Shown here in pieces: positions 13,270-26,756 of a stretch of DNA of 64,000 bases (positions within the stretch are counted from its first letter, which is position 1; each line of letters begins with the position of its first letter). The position numbers were made by a program, and so were the translations under genes. Source of the DNA: Edolisoma coerulescens (Eukaryota; Chordata; Aves; Passeriformes; Campephagidae); contig VWZW01002569.1 of assembly GCA_013397115.1 (NCBI GenBank), forward strand, positions 1,909,913 to 1,973,912, read 5' to 3'. The notes below the pieces were generated by a model that saw only the letters and a list, made by a program, of their open reading frames with translations, was not told the DNA's origin and ran no database searches.

Positions 13270-13690
13270 CTTCTGCTCTATGTGAGGTTTCACCGTGTAA
13301 ACAAGTCCATGTAGCAATTCTCAGCTGAGCCACTTATTTCCCTTGAATAATCTACTTTTCTAACGTGACAATGGTGTAAGTGATTATTTTCCTCTCTGTC
13401 AGGAGGCTGAATAGTGATGTTCGTTGGTGCCTGGTCCTAAAATGCTAATTCAGCAGAAAGGAGTAAGACAAAACTTTTGCTCTGTATACAAGGCTGCATA
13501 ATTAGCTGAACTGCTGCATTAAGTGTAACCAAGTCACAGGAACAGGCTAAAACCAATGGCTGTGATGAATGATGTGACAAAAGAATCCAACTAAATAAAG
13601 GGTCTGTTCAGGAAAAATTAGGCTCCAGCGCTATTAATGTTTATTAGGCTCAGATTGGTGTCTCCAATCTCACTAACAATCACTATTGGG
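13270..13690. promoter_or_regulatory. Candidate conserved noncoding element
   Basis: The stretch is unique-looking and not low complexity. It carries several homeodomain-like cores (ctgcataattagctgaac near 13493, taat near 13445 and 13634) and AP-1/CREB-like gatgtgacaa. There is no repeat signature and no coding frame over 70 codons. The texture resembles vertebrate developmental enhancers. This is an inference from appearance; no alignment was possible. Confidence 0.25.
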
Positions 13691-13713
13691 GAGGAAGGAA
13701 GGAAGGAAGGAGG
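13689..13713. repeat. (GGAA)n tetranucleotide repeat
   Basis: Five to six ggaa units. Tandem GGAA can bind ETS-family factors, but no such role is shown here. Confidence 0.8.
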
Positions 13714-14867
13714 ATGAAATTGGGTTCTGTTACTTTTGGATGAGAGAATTGAGTTAGCAATCCTAATGGACACAGTTGCCAGAACAAGAACCCCAACTGA
13801 TGTTGGAAGAGCAAGAAGATGCTTGAGACCCTGATGTTCTTACAAACATGGTGAGTTATTCTGCCTCGGAAAGACCAGGGACAGCTTGGCATTGCTACAC
13901 ATGAGGAATCAATCAGTGTTCCTAAAGCACCTTGGCAGATGTTGAATCAGAATAGGGGTGATGAGGCATGAGAAATGGAACCCAAAATACATGTGTGAAG
14001 CAGAGGTTGCCTTTCAGCCCTCCCTGCTTGTGGCTGACACAGCGCTTGGAGTGTTAGACAGTCATTCCAAAAGGATCACTGGAAGTGAGGTGTGCCATCA
14101 AGGAGAGATGTAGTGGTACCTACTGCAGAGGAAATAAAGGGCATTGAAGTTCTAATAGTCAACCAGGACCACACATGGGATTGATGAATTTTCCCATCAA
14201 TCCCTCTAACTGTTCAGATTGGCCCTTTTGGATCTCTCTTTCAATGTTATAATTTTCTGTTCAATTGATAGCTAAATTGACTGAAGAGTCGCCAACCCAA
14301 AGCTTGGTCAGCTACACTTTTTGTTCTAGGGTTCGTTTCTAGGTGCTCTGAACATTGTGTTGTTGCTTGGAGATAATTTTTTATTTCCTACAAAAACTGT
14401 CTCATGATTTTATTACAACCCTGAATACTGATAGTCATCAAGCACTGCATTTATACTTTTAAAAATGCAGTAGAGGTGATTTTAATGACTTCTATGTATT
14501 TCTGAAGAGGGAAGAAAGAAATAAATAATTCCTTGATAGGGCATCAATGAAGTTAAAATGTAAGTAGTTGTATTCTAATATCGAAATCTTCATAGTGAAT
14601 TAATAGTGTTATTCTCAAAAGTACAAAATGAGCAAAAAAGAGAACACCATATTACAGGCATTGATTCTCGAACTAAAACAGTAGATATATAAATTCAGAA
14701 AATACCTATTTTCTCAAAATTAACTTTAGTCCCAAAATCACCCTATGTCGTTCTGCATATCATTTGGTCTTTCACATTTCTCTTCCAGATTTTGGGAATA
14801 AAAGTTGCCTGTTGATCTTCATTGGAGATATTTAGCCACATGAGACATTTGAAAACGTTTCTCCTCT
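13714..14867. other. Noncoding sequence, no gene seen
   Basis: No open frame with recognisable features. The region is AT-rich towards 14400-14800. It ends at the boundary of a CR1 insertion. Confidence 0.6.
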
Positions 14868-15052
14868 GAGTGGGTGATTGGTCACTGGAAGTGGTCATAG
14901 AGTCAAGCCTGCCAGAGTTCAGGCAGGGTATGGACTGTGCTCTTAAGTTACATGGTTTCGTTTTAGTTAGTCCTTTGAGGAGCAGGGAGTTGGACTTGAG
15001 GATTCTTATGGGTCCCTTCCAACTTCAGATATTCTATGACCCCATGATTCTT
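14868..15052 (+). mobile_element. CR1 LINE 3' end
   Basis: The text actggaagtggtcat, aagcctgccagagttcagg, ggagttggacttgagg, gggtcccttccaacttcag and attctatgaccccatgattc follows the CR1 ORF2 C-terminus and 3'UTR in order, in the plus direction. Translated, it includes a PEFR...LD..L pattern and a final GPFQL.IFYD tract, which is the terminal CR1 block read through. It is a short 5'-truncated copy of about 185 bases with point mutations. The 8-bp-type terminal repeat is reduced to about two units. Confidence 0.9.
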
Positions 15053-15520
15053 ATAAACATCAGTGAATTCCACAAGGATATAATGAATATATAGTCTATT
15101 ACCAGCACAGACAAAGAGGAAAAGTGCTTGATATCCTCAGGTCCTTCCTGGTCCTATTTGGGACTGCCTTATGGCACAGTGAGAGAGTAAATACACAGTA
15201 AAGTTGAGGACACTTGCACAGTCACAGGTATAAGGAAGGCAATCGGGAATAGTGTGTGTATCTCTTGGAAAGAGCTCAATGATATTTTTATCCAGACAAC
15301 TCAAGAAACAGCAGCAAGCAGTCCTACAAACACAACAGACAGCTAGGCAAATGCCTAAGGCTGAAGTTACAATTTTATAGAAGACATCACTGGTGACAAG
15401 TTTTCTGAAAGTCAAATCATCTCCACTATCTAGGGAAACTTTATATCATCCCATATTACTATCAGTATTCAAACTATCTGATTTGGGATTTAGGTTTACT
15501 GAATCTATATTATGTCTTGT

Positions 15521-15594
15521 GCATCTTCAAAAAGCATTCCACAGTTCTAAATGCATCTAAATGCATCTTCAAAAAACATTTCATAGTTCTAAAT
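15521..15594. repeat. Two-copy tandem duplication, period 42
   Basis: Copy one (15521-15552) and copy two (15563-15594) both begin gcatcttcaaaaa and end agttctaaat, differing at only a few positions. The spacer atgcatcta repeats the junction motif, consistent with a local replication-slippage duplication. Confidence 0.85.
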
Positions 15595-17684
15595 ATCTGT
15601 GCCTCTTCTTTACAATCTGCCTTGACAGAATCATTTTTTTAATATCAGTATATCTCATAATTTATTTTCATGACTAATGGGAGAGAGAGGCATGAAAATT
15701 TCCTTAAACATTTAAGCAGAATTTTTACTGGAATATTCACTGGAATGATAGCTGATCCTGTTTGTTTTCTTTTCTATTCTGCACAAAATGAATTTTCTTA
15801 CAGGAGTGATCAGGAGACACTGATATCAACTACAATGGTAATTCCTCTCCAGCACCCTTGGACTTCTGAGCATATCCTCCAGAGACAGAAAAAGGAGATT
15901 CTTTCTCTACAGCTATTCCAGAACATTGCATTGCTGATAGGCAATGCATTGATCCTGACTTGACATGGCTTTTATTGGCATATTTCATGCTATTTTCTCT
16001 GTCTAAAAGAAGTGGAAAATATATACTCTTACTCGAGGTCCATCTCAGTATCTTCCCTGAAGTCTTTTTCCAGTCATCTTCTGCTTAAATCTCCCTATTC
16101 CGTCCTTTTTCTTTCTTTATTTTTTTTAAAGAATAGTGCTTTTCCTCTTGATTTATTTGTGTAGTTCAACAGGAGTACTTCAGTGAGTGTAATATGTTTA
16201 TTTTGTTTTTTGAAATTCTTATTTGAAAATATTTGCAATGAAGTTAGGTTTATTTTCTCTTCAAGGCGGTCATCAGAGGTTTCTTGGTAAGAATTCCTTA
16301 TTTTTAATGAAGTTAGCTAGTATCCATGAGCAATTTCTTGTAGTTATTCAATGCTTTTCAAATAACTTGACTAATTTAGCAGCTTTTGCTTTTTACTAAC
16401 CTTTTTTTCTCTTAGCAAATATTTTTCTTTTTTTGAAACAAAGTACCTCACATTATTCTTCTCCAGTGCATACCTATGAATACTACAAATACAGTTTAAC
16501 AATCAATGCATGGATTTACGCCATTCTTCAACTTTGTATTAAATAAAGGCTCACTAGGCTGAGAGAGCTGTGAAAATTATCTTTGAACATCAGTACAATG
16601 CAATCTTTACATGCTTGGTCATATTTGATGACTCTTCCTGGTGACATACATACCTACCCTTTAAAGATGCACCTATCTATTAAACTTAAAGGTCAACGTT
16701 GAAATGGAAAAAGAAATTTAAGAAATACATTTCCCCTGGGGAAGATCTTTCTTTTTCCCCATTACTTAATGCCTTTCATTATTTTAAACCTGCATCAGGT
16801 ACTGGGAGAATTGTTTTGTGAAAGTGTCTCATTTATGATGTTACTATTGCATCATGGTTACTCTTTATTTCTGACTGAGAACAAAAAGGTTGTGATCCTT
16901 ATGAAAGATTTAGTTTTTCATAATATGGCAAATAAGTGTTAACCACTGTCTCTTCAGAAGGCTGCAACAGACAGATGAGAAAATTTACATGCTGCCATGT
17001 TTTCCTGTAAGTTTTCTGTCTAGGCATCTTATTGCATTTTTAACTCAATTGTATTTGTAGTTTTCCTTCCTTTTTTTCCATTCTAGTTAAATTTCCCTAA
17101 AAATGCAGCCATCTAACTTTCCTGGTTTGTCACTGTTTATTTTAGATTGAGAAGTGCAGCTTTCTTTACATGTTTGCACTTTTAAAGAAGCTGACCTTGT
17201 ACAGATAATCACATGGCCCATTCACTTTCATCTGTTGTTTTCATGCAAAAATTGCTAAAGCTCACAATTCCACAGGTAGCACAAACAACAATGGTGAAAA
17301 TGTGCATTTCTCTTATTAAATCCGAGAAGATTTCCATTCCCAACCACAAAAAATCCTAGATGTCTAAAAAATCAGAAAAAAAAAGTAGCTACTCATTTTA
17401 TCGCCAAAATATTTTATAAATTAATAAATTTTTTTTACTTCAAATGATTTTTCTTCCTAAAAAGAATATCCCTGAAAGATACACTTTCAACTTTTCCGAA
17501 GCTGCTCACTTAATTTTGCAGCTATGGATTCTGACAGATACACATCTTGCTTGGAAAGAAAAGAATTTGTTTGTTAGACGATCAGCTTTCTCACCAGTTT
17601 GTAAAATTTTGCTATCATGTTTCTCTTCAGGTTCCTAATAAGTATGTCCAGTGTAATGCACTCCTGTGGAAAGTCGCTGGTTTT

Positions 17685-17712
17685 TTTTATACCTGCTGAA
17701 GCAGGTATAAAA
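17685..17712. repeat. Perfect 12-bp inverted repeat (hairpin), 4-nt spacer
   Basis: The left arm ttttatacctgc (17685-17696) and right arm gcaggtataaaa (17701-17712) are exact reverse complements around tgaa. The structure is too short for a typical microRNA precursor. It may be a cruciform-prone palindrome, or the arms may carry E-box-like caggta/tacctg sites for Snail/ZEB-type factors. Confidence 0.8.
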
Positions 17713-19549
17713 CAAGACAACCTCTTTCCCCAGCCTCTAGCTTTGAAAATTTGATATCCACAGAGTTGCTCAAAAAATACACTGCCTCTTTTGAACTGTA
17801 TGCTAATGTCTTACTATCTCTAATTAAAATTATTGCCAAACCAGGCATTTTCTCTGAAGCCCTCTTGTTACAGATCTGCCTGTCCTTTTCTTTGTCACAT
17901 TTTTTATGTTTTTACTGTATCTTAAAGTTTGTTCCATTTTACTAATTTGCAGGATGTCCAATTTCTTCTCACTTCTAGTAATTTTGTATAGTTGTTGAAT
18001 GTTCTAAATTTATTCTAATTCCAGGATTGTGACAGATATTGTTTCTTCTCAGTTCTTATTCTGTTTTTTAAAGATGGAAAACTTCAGTAACAAAGATATC
18101 TCTCATTAATGCTTGCCAGAAACACACAACATTTTTAAATCTATTTCATCTTTAGTATTTTCTTTTGGAAATTTCAAGAAGCGCATGTATAATTCTTGTA
18201 CTTTTATGAGGTCACAGGATATAATTCTGCTCAGACTTTGTTTGTAGTGTTTGCTTTTTGATTACCAGATTATTAACTCTAATTGTAAGTGATGATCACA
18301 GCTGATTGTTGAGAAGAATTTGGGAGGGAAGATATCCGTATATTCTGTATTGTGGCAGTGAATGGTATGTGTGAATTCTAAATTCAAAGTTAATAATTTT
18401 CCAAATACTGTTCAGATCTCATGTTTCTAACACTTTACTAGCTCTTTGTGTCACTGCCTTTGTCCAGTTCTGTACTCCATTGACCTATAGGGGCAGTTTA
18501 TGTCATTTCAGCAGTCCCTTGCTCTCTGAATTTATTAAGATACCTTAAAATCAATAAAAGAAAAAAATTTATTCTGCCTATAGGCTCATAGGAAAATTAA
18601 TACTTTTCATTCCTCTTTTAATCTGCCTCTTTGTTCTTCAGACTATCTCCTAAAACCAAAGTGACATCTAGCTAATAAAGTGACTTTCATTTTCTCAGGT
18701 CTTGTAGAGAACAATGTGCTGCCTGTGTATGTTGTCCCTAGTTATTTTTTTGTATCCTCAGCTTACAAATAGGTTTGGTTTACAGTCTATTATCCAGTAT
18801 ATCTACCTGTATTGCCTTTAAAACCTTCTTTTTCTTGACACGGCTATTTGGACATTTAACTTTTATAGATTCAATTTTTATTGACTCAAAAATCCACAGT
18901 TTATCAGCCCATATTCCCTTAAACTTTTTGTTTTGACAGTGTAATTCCAACCCTGTCAGACTAAGACCTGCCATTATAGTGTTAAGCTGTAATACTGAGT
19001 ATATAGCTTAAAAATGGCTTTCACTTTTTTACAATAAAGATAAAATAAATTTCCTGGTTATTTCTCAGTCTCCCAGTATATATGGATTTCTATTTTTATC
19101 TTCTTTCATCATTGTATAAAAACTATCCCTAAAAATTAACTTTTTAACTGTGGTCCCAAATGGATAAATACGTCTTCTCAGAAAATTCCTCAGCACCTGC
19201 TGCTTCCTTATTTAAAATGCCCATCTGTGTGGATCCCCAAATAGTCCTTTCCACAAACCTATTTCTTTTTACCTCTAACCATGGAAACTCACCCTCACCC
19301 TGGAATGGTGAAGAACAACCATCCTCTCTTCATCTTCCAGGTGAAGTCCCATCTGGAGGGTTTCAATCTGTCACCTGGGCGAAGAAGCAGTATTGTACAA
19401 AACTACTGCTGTTTGGGCAGAACTGGGAGGGTATTTCTCATTGTTGCAGGTCATCCTCCTTCTCCTTTCCTCTGTTAATCTATTCTTATCTCTCTATTCT
19501 TTCTTCTTGGGTATAGAATGGTGCTTTACAATACCCATATTCTTCATAT

Positions 19550-19905
19550 GTCTGTATTGTGGTTGAGGAATTCTTTTCTCCAATTTCATGCTCCCAGTGA
19601 AACCAGTTCCCCCTGCCCTCCCCTCTGGGGACAGCTGGAGAGGAGAACTGGAGGCACAAAAGATGAAGATCACGGGTTGAGATGAGAACAATTTACAGCA
19701 ATGAGATAAGAAAATGAACCACAACAGCAACAATATTGATGACAAAAGTGTACAAGAGAGAGATGAGTGATTCATGTGCATTCAAAGGATTTCCATCCCC
19801 AGGAAATGACGTGAGCTGGTATAGAATAACCTCTGGGTCCCATCCATGCCCCCTCCAGAGTACTGCAAAAATTAACCCTGTCCTGGCAGGAACATGGACA
19901 GTCTG
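19550..19905 (-). mobile_element. Solo LTR of a second avian ERVL-type subfamily, with target duplication
   Basis: The LTR occupies 19555-19900 and is flanked by identical gtctg at 19550-19554 and 19901-19905, the 5-bp duplication expected of ERVL integration. The retroviral sense is minus: it begins TGTCC and contains ccaggacagggttaattttt, a gggacccagagg block, attttcttatctcattgctg, tcatctcaacccgtgatctt and agttctcctctccagc. These appear in the same order as in a shorter avian ERVL LTR class than the one at 3548. The last dinucleotide, expected CA, is decayed (plus strand begins ta). No internal region is present, so it is a solo LTR. Confidence 0.88.
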
Positions 19906-22529
19906 TTACCAACAACAGTACTTTTACTGTTTTACATATTATTGCTCAGTTATATTTAAATTCCCTCAACCAAGCACAACTTCATTCCTTTTATTTGCCA
20001 CTTTTCCTTTCCATGCTATGGATGCCATCTTTGTTTTGGATTTAAAAAATCCACTTCTCTAAAATGGTGAAGCCTTTCACTTTTTGACAAATTTGGCTCA
20101 TAATTTTTCTGAACTAAATTCAGTTTCTGTAGAGCTGCATTCCTTTCTTTTGTCTCCTTTTTGATGTGCTACTGCTCTTGAAATGTAAAATACATTACAA
20201 TGCAAACTGCATTGAAATGAAAGTGGCCTTTCTTTTTCGCTTACTATTTTAATACGGGCAGTAGTTTCATTCAGTTCCTTTTTTTCCCTCATACTGGCCC
20301 TTGTGCCTTGTTGGAAACAGATGATTTTTATGTTATTTCTTAATGTTTTAAATTTAGAACAGATTGGAACAGAAGATTTTATCTTCCAGATCCATACATG
20401 TTTATAGTTTTGCAGTTTTGTTCAGTATTTGTAGATTACCAATCCTATTTCCAGTTCCTTCTAATTGATTTAAAACCTATCAAATACTGATTGCATTGGC
20501 AATTTAGGTATCAGATTACTGAAGTTAAGACAGAGAGGAAAGGATAGTGCATTTTTCTGGGGATATCCATTTTAAGGGGTTTCAGGTCGTGCACATTTCT
20601 TCAGGTTTCAGTCACAATATATTTGCTCAAGTTGTATGAAGTCAAAGATGCTCATTTTCATATAATTCTGGCAGTATTTTTCCTTTTGTGTAAATCAGAA
20701 AGTAGAGGCTATTGAAACAGCCTGTTTTATTCATTACACTCCCCATGATTTTGTTTACAACTCAGCAACAAATCAGAGAGAGAAGGAATAGAAGGACAGA
20801 ACAACAGAGAGAACACAGATTGTTTTGTAAATTTCAAGACATACGAATAAGTATCTTGGTAACTGCAGTTCTAGTTTGACCAAATAGAAAAAATATTTTG
20901 CACAAATTACCTGGAAATGGGTGTGTACACTAAGTATTTCAAAATTGCTTGATATCATCTGAGAAATACCTGCAACTGTCTCAACCAAACTCCATATTTT
21001 CCAGGCCTGGTATTTAAAGTTTCAGTCAATACAGTATATTCTGCCTCTTTTATTCTTTTTGCACAAATGGAAAATCTTTCTCTTTTCCTGAGCCCCACAG
21101 CCCGAGGTAGAATTCATCTGACTGAATGAGGAGCTGCTTGACTGTACTAAAAATCTCCTTGAAAAGCTGATGCAGGTAAACAAAGATTTCTAGGAAATTA
21201 TTCTTATTTCCTTAATGAAGATAGCTATAGTGACTCAGGTGAATGATGATTGAAGCAGCCCATATATCTCTATTAATTTTAAGGAAAGTGTAGGATACAA
21301 GAAGAATCCCCTATATGTCTCAGATATGCTTATATACACAATAAATAATATTAAATACTGGCCAATGTGCATGTTCTTGAAATTGAAAAGGATCACTACA
21401 GTCACATAATCTGATTTCCAGACCTGGTAATTTACATGATAATCTTTTCACTGAGCCAAATAACTTGTGACCCAATGAAAAAGTCCATTTTTCCTTATCT
21501 GCCTTCTTCCTATGGGATAAAACTCTTAGATCATCTTAAATTTAGAGTCAAAATGTAGTGTTAAAAAGCTATTTACTAGTCTGGAGCATTTCCATCACAC
21601 AATTAGTAGGGTTTTTTCAGCCCCTTACCCAAAAATATGTATTGCCTACTTACTTTACAGCCCTCTTTGTAAAACAGTACAGCCCAGTACTCAATGCCCT
21701 GAAAATCACTTCATATTTCCAAACTTATGGTGAAAGTAAGATTGTTTGGGGTTTAGAGTTACTTTATTTTGGTATTTTATATACATTTCATTATATAGTG
21801 AAACTGCTTTTGTTTTGTCTTTTTATTGTAGTGCTAAATTTGGCTTTAGATTTTAATAACCATGTAGTGCTTTGAGACCATGCTGAAAGGTATTTTATCA
21901 ATTTATTCTATTATTACTCTGCCCAAAGGCTCACCTCATTTTCAGCAAAGGCCACTTATTTTTTGTGGAGTCATCACTTTTCCCCTCTATTCATTCATCC
22001 TCCCTTCTCCCCAGACTTTTCTTTCTCATTGAGAAGTACAGCTATTTCTAAAGCATGGCTCTATCTGGTAGGATTGTTCTACATTGCAACCTTGAGGGTG
22101 CCAACCCTCCTCAGAAGCCAAAGGCAGCAGGAATCACATCACATGTATCCTGACACTAGGAAAGAGGAGTATAAGAGATATGAAGGACCACAGTTGGAAA
22201 TTTATATTGGGTTCAAAAGTACCCAAAAAATATATATCCAGAATTTGAAAATTTTCATCCTTGCTTTCATAACTCTCCAAGCTACTAAAGCTAGATTTGA
22301 GGAGATGGGAGAGTGTTTAATCTAGCAGTGAGAGATTAATTTCTTACATGTTATTTGTGTTAAGGGAAGGAAAATCTCACTGAACCACAAATCTTTCAAG
22401 TTTTTCATGAGAGAGGAGACCTTTTCAAGCCTCACTTTGAGGCTTTCAACTAAACTCCTAACATTCACCTCTGGGCCTATAAATTGTGAGCTCTTCTGTG
22501 GTGACTAAGGACACCTCTTTTTAGAGTGA
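19906..22529. other. Noncoding sequence, no gene seen
   Basis: Open frames reach 120 codons (21963-22325 plus) but show no domain, no coding periodicity that I can judge and no splice context. I recognise no repeat. Confidence 0.6.
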
Positions 22530-22935
22530 AGATGAAACTTCCAGAAACAGAGAAACTCTTTGTTTGCCTGGACAGCATGAGGCATATATGGGTCTGTGGT
22601 ATCGCTCTGGATTTGTGTCACTGTCAGCTTGCTGAGGGCATGCTGTCCCATCATCCAGATCATCAATGAAGACATTAAACAGGGCTGAACCCTGTACTGA
22701 TCCCTGGCCCACACCACTGGTTACTGGCCTCTGACTAGCACTGCCCTTTGGGTTTGGCCATTCAGACAGCTTTTAGTCCACATCACAGCTCATCCAGCCA
22801 CCCTGTGGCTTCATCAGCCTCCCTATGAGAATGTTATAGGAGACAGTATTGAAAGCCTTTCTGAAGCCAGGGTAAACAACATCCACTGCTCTCTCTACCA
22901 AGGAGAGAGCAAGGACTTTCAGAAAGTCTTTGTCT
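22530..22935 (-). mobile_element. CR1 LINE fragment, reverse-transcriptase domain
   Basis: Translating the minus strand from about 22712 downwards gives a GQGSVQGSALFNVFIDDLDD tract followed by GTAC and a decayed ADSDTN. This corresponds to the CR1 RT motif PQGSV..P.LFN.FI.DLD followed by the FADDTK catalytic segment, in which the catalytic FADD has become QADS. The plus-strand blocks at 22780-22880 (cagctcatccagcc, gagacagtattgaaagcc, ggtaaacaacatccactgctc) correspond to the upstream F..AFD.V segment. Frameshifts and lost catalytic residues make it inactive. Edges are approximate. Confidence 0.88.
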
Positions 22936-25900
22936 AAGTCTCTGAGGGAAGCAAATCCATCAAATGAGCTGGTTTACGGTGTGGAATAAAAAAAACTCAT
23001 TCATGAATGATCCCTTACTGCTGCCAAGAGAATAGTCCTGCTCTCCCTTTTTTACAGAAGGGAGGATAAAGCTAGACCCTTCCAAGGTAGACTATTTATA
23101 GATTGCAAGTGGAACACTTAGATTGGATTGCTCCTACAGTTCTACAACTGCTTTTCTTTCTACAACAGGTACAAGGACAGCCTAGAATACGGTTATACAT
23201 TTGGACCTCAGCTAATTTCCTAAAGCTGGATTGGCTGAAATCAGGCTACAATTTAAAGTGCATTTTTCACCACTGCATACCTTAGCATTTTGCTGCCTCA
23301 GTGTGTTTGAGTAGAGCTGTTTAACATAATTGCTAGTCATTTGGCTAGGATGCTGAGTACTGAGATGGTAATATTTGCAGATGATGCATTTACTTAAATG
23401 ACCAGGGCTGAATTATCTGTCACTACCCTTTCTCGAAACAAAATATGAATTATGTAGAACACTGACCTTACTTGGCATTTCCTGTACAGCATGCTCCCTG
23501 CCTGATGCCTGTACTGAGCCTTTATCACTCTTGACTAAAATCCATAAAACCCACCAGCAACAGCAGCAGAAAACTCTCCAGTGGGTTTCACACATTGCTC
23601 TCTTTTATGGAATCAAAGTCCTGCTGAAAAGGAGACAGAAGTCTGGGGTAATTTGGGGCATTTAGGGGTTGAGAAAAGAAGAATACAGATGTATTATGAA
23701 CCTGACTTCTGCTCAAAACATTTGGGATTTTTTCAGAGGAAACTTTTCAAAAGTTTCCTGATCTTTGTTGGAACATTGTTCTACAGCAAAATCCCTTAGC
23801 TGCATTCTCTCAGCCAAGAAAGACTTATTCCCAGTTTTCACACATTTTGCTCTGGATTCCTGGCTCAAAGAGAGAAAGGAAAAGAGGCTCAACCACTAAA
23901 TTTTTTCCAAGGAAAGATGGCAATATTGTCTTGCAGCATCTCAAAACCTGCGCACCCAGGCCCAGCCAGAAAACAGAAGTGAAAAGGCACACAGACACTT
24001 ATCCATTTAGAAAATGATTTTTTTTTTTTTAATACTTGAACTTATGAAGGTGTTCTTATTTTATCCACATAAAATTTCAACTCTCCAAACAAAATTAGCT
24101 GGCAAGTCAAGAGCTATGCATACACTGGACATTTTTTCTTTGCTTCAACTCTAAAACACAGTGGCATGAGCACTAAGAGAATACCTCTTACTCTCCACAG
24201 CTTAAAGACAGGTCTATATTTGGCATGGATCAAGCATGGAGCTTTAATAACAACACAAGACATAGTACTATAACCCAGGTTCATAAGTTTCTTTTTCGTT
24301 GCTTCAACAAAACCACCACTTAAATCAAACTCTCCTTAAGAAATGCTGATCTGCAGAATATTACCAGATGGGTCTCCTGCCTTCTGAAGAAAGGGGGAAA
24401 TGAGAGAGCCTCATGTTTAACGGCATATGAAAGAAGAAATACAATGTGTAAACTTTCCACTGACGGATATAATAGTGTTCTCACTTTTAAAGAAAAACAG
24501 TACTTCCTAGCAGGAGGCCTGCAAGAAATTTAACAATTACTCAAGATTTAGTTGTACAGCATGGCATTTTCAAACATGTGCAGAGTCTGTTATTTTTTGT
24601 AATTAAATTAATTTAAATAATAAATAATGTAATTAAAATACATTTGGACTGTGCAATCCCTAGGGCTGGAACTGTGATGCATATTCAATGTGAAGTTTAA
24701 TGAGTAAGAAAATGCAGAATACTGGAAATCTGGTAATGCACAATATAATTTTGGCACTCTCCCCCTTCTCCCCCATTCCTTTTCAGAGTAAAAGAGGGCC
24801 CAATTTACCAAATCAGGCTTTAAATCATTCACAACTCTCTTTTCCTAAAAAGGAAATATTGCTAGTGTTTAGGATTTTTTTAGCACAACATGTGGTTACC
24901 CAAATGTTTCCCTACAATAGTCCTAGTGAAAAGTGATAGGAAATTGATTCTGTAACCCTGTAAAAGCAATGTTTACTTTACCATCATCAGAATTTTAGAG
25001 ACTGTAGGAAATCGTTACTTGTCTCTTCATTTCAAGTCTGACCCTGATTGAAAACTCCTGCTGAGATTTTCAGAAGAGACTAATACTGTCAGAGCTTTGC
25101 TTTCAGGGATCATCACTGTTTTTGATTTTCTAAGGGTGACTGCTGAACGTTTCCTCAATATCAGTCTCTGTGAAGCCCTGCAACAAAAACTGAGCGTCCC
25201 CAGTCCCTGTCCCTAACTCACTGAAGGTGTTCCATTTTGATGTTCAGTTTTCTTGATGTTGCCTATCAGATAAATACAATTTTATCTCTGTGGTTTAGGC
25301 TTCTGATTGCATGCAGAAGGACTCGGCTCTTCAAGCGTGTTTTTCCCCATGACTGGATCAGGTACAGAATACAATCCAGCTACCTCTGCCTTTGGGCAAG
25401 AGGCAGGGCTGGAGCCTGGAGGTGCGAGGACTTCCAATGCCTAAGCAGGGGTGCTGTAAGGTATTTTCTTCCCAGGTACCAGGGTTTGTTCCTTTGCAAA
25501 AGGACAGGAGCCTTACTCTCTGGTGGCCAGGTCAGGATGGTAAACTTCATGTGATCCTGAGCAGTCAGCCTGAATCAGGGCTGCCTTCACCCCCGTCATG
25601 GGGCAGTACACGTGATAAAATGTCAGCCTAACCAGGCTCTGATATTCTGCACACTTTTGTGGGCTACAAAAAGCTTGTGCTCATGCTGCTGAGTTTTCTG
25701 ATTTCATAGCCATTCAATATTTAACATATTCATTGGGTTTTCTTTGTGTGTGTTGCCCCCTTTCAAGCCCCAGTTCTTGCAGCAGGAGAAGCTGAGTTTC
25801 TCCTAAAAATTATCTGCCGGGATGATTGAAAATTTAAAACACAGGATTGTAAAGATTCAAAAACCAGATGAATGAATAAAACAAAATTTAAAAAAGCTCT

Positions 25901-26756
25901 TTACATTTTTATTGTTGTCTTAAGCGCTGATGGTTGTAAGGCCTGTCTAATGGTTTCAGGAGGCCTGAGTCAGGGGTTTGAAATCATTAGCAATATTGAT
26001 GCCTCTAAGAGGTGAATGTTTAACACTGCCTTTCTTGTGGCTGGGCAAATAACTGTTCAGCCTACTACTTTGCTTATAGACAAAAGAGCCTTTGTTTCAA
26101 GTGCTAAAGTTCAGGGAGTTGCTGCTGAAGACCCAGGAAAATATCCTGACATGTGAATATGGTGTACACATGTGTATGTGGCCACTTTCTATTATATTTA
26201 GCTATTATTTACATACCAGAGTAATTCAAGGTTTGAAATAAGTGATTACAGAGCAGCCAAGGGATAGCTCCCCTGAGTGTTTTAAAGACTCCATCGATGG
26301 GAATAGGCTGTGTGCACATGTCCTTTTCCATCCCTGCCGTGTCAAATATTCCAAACTATAAACCTAAGAGGTTCTTAACAAATAAAAGTAGTGACTAGTT
26401 TAAAGTCCTTGTGATTGTTCAGAGTAAGGTGAATTCTGTGTCTGTTTCCAGTCTTGGGCATGTCACAGAAAAGTATTTCCACCTCTAACACTGACTGAGC
26501 TCACTGGAAACTTTGTGTGCTAGAGCTGGGCATGTGATTGTTTGCTATACTATACGCATAAGAGTGAGATCCCTTCGCTAAATATTTCCTTCAATGTTGT
26601 ATTCATTTCAAAGTTTTTAGTGTATTTATGAAAACTAGTAATATGATATCCGGCTGCAGACGACAGAAGGATATTTTCACCATTCAGTGAAATGTAGCCC
26701 CTTCCGTTCCTCAGCGCTGTTTTCTGTGTTGGGGACGCAGAAGGATTTCCAAGCGA

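Larger units (their letters stand above)
15053..19549. other. Noncoding AT-rich sequence, no gene seen
   Basis: No credible coding frame. The region is notably T-rich on the plus strand between 15970 and 19150. It contains a 42-base-period tandem duplication (15521-15594) and a perfect hairpin (17685-17712), listed separately. No recognised transposon was found until the ERVL-type LTR. Confidence 0.6.

Noticed and set aside
22890..22915. gctctct...agagagc short inverted repeat
   Set aside because: It has only 7-bp arms inside a CR1 fragment and is likely coincidental.
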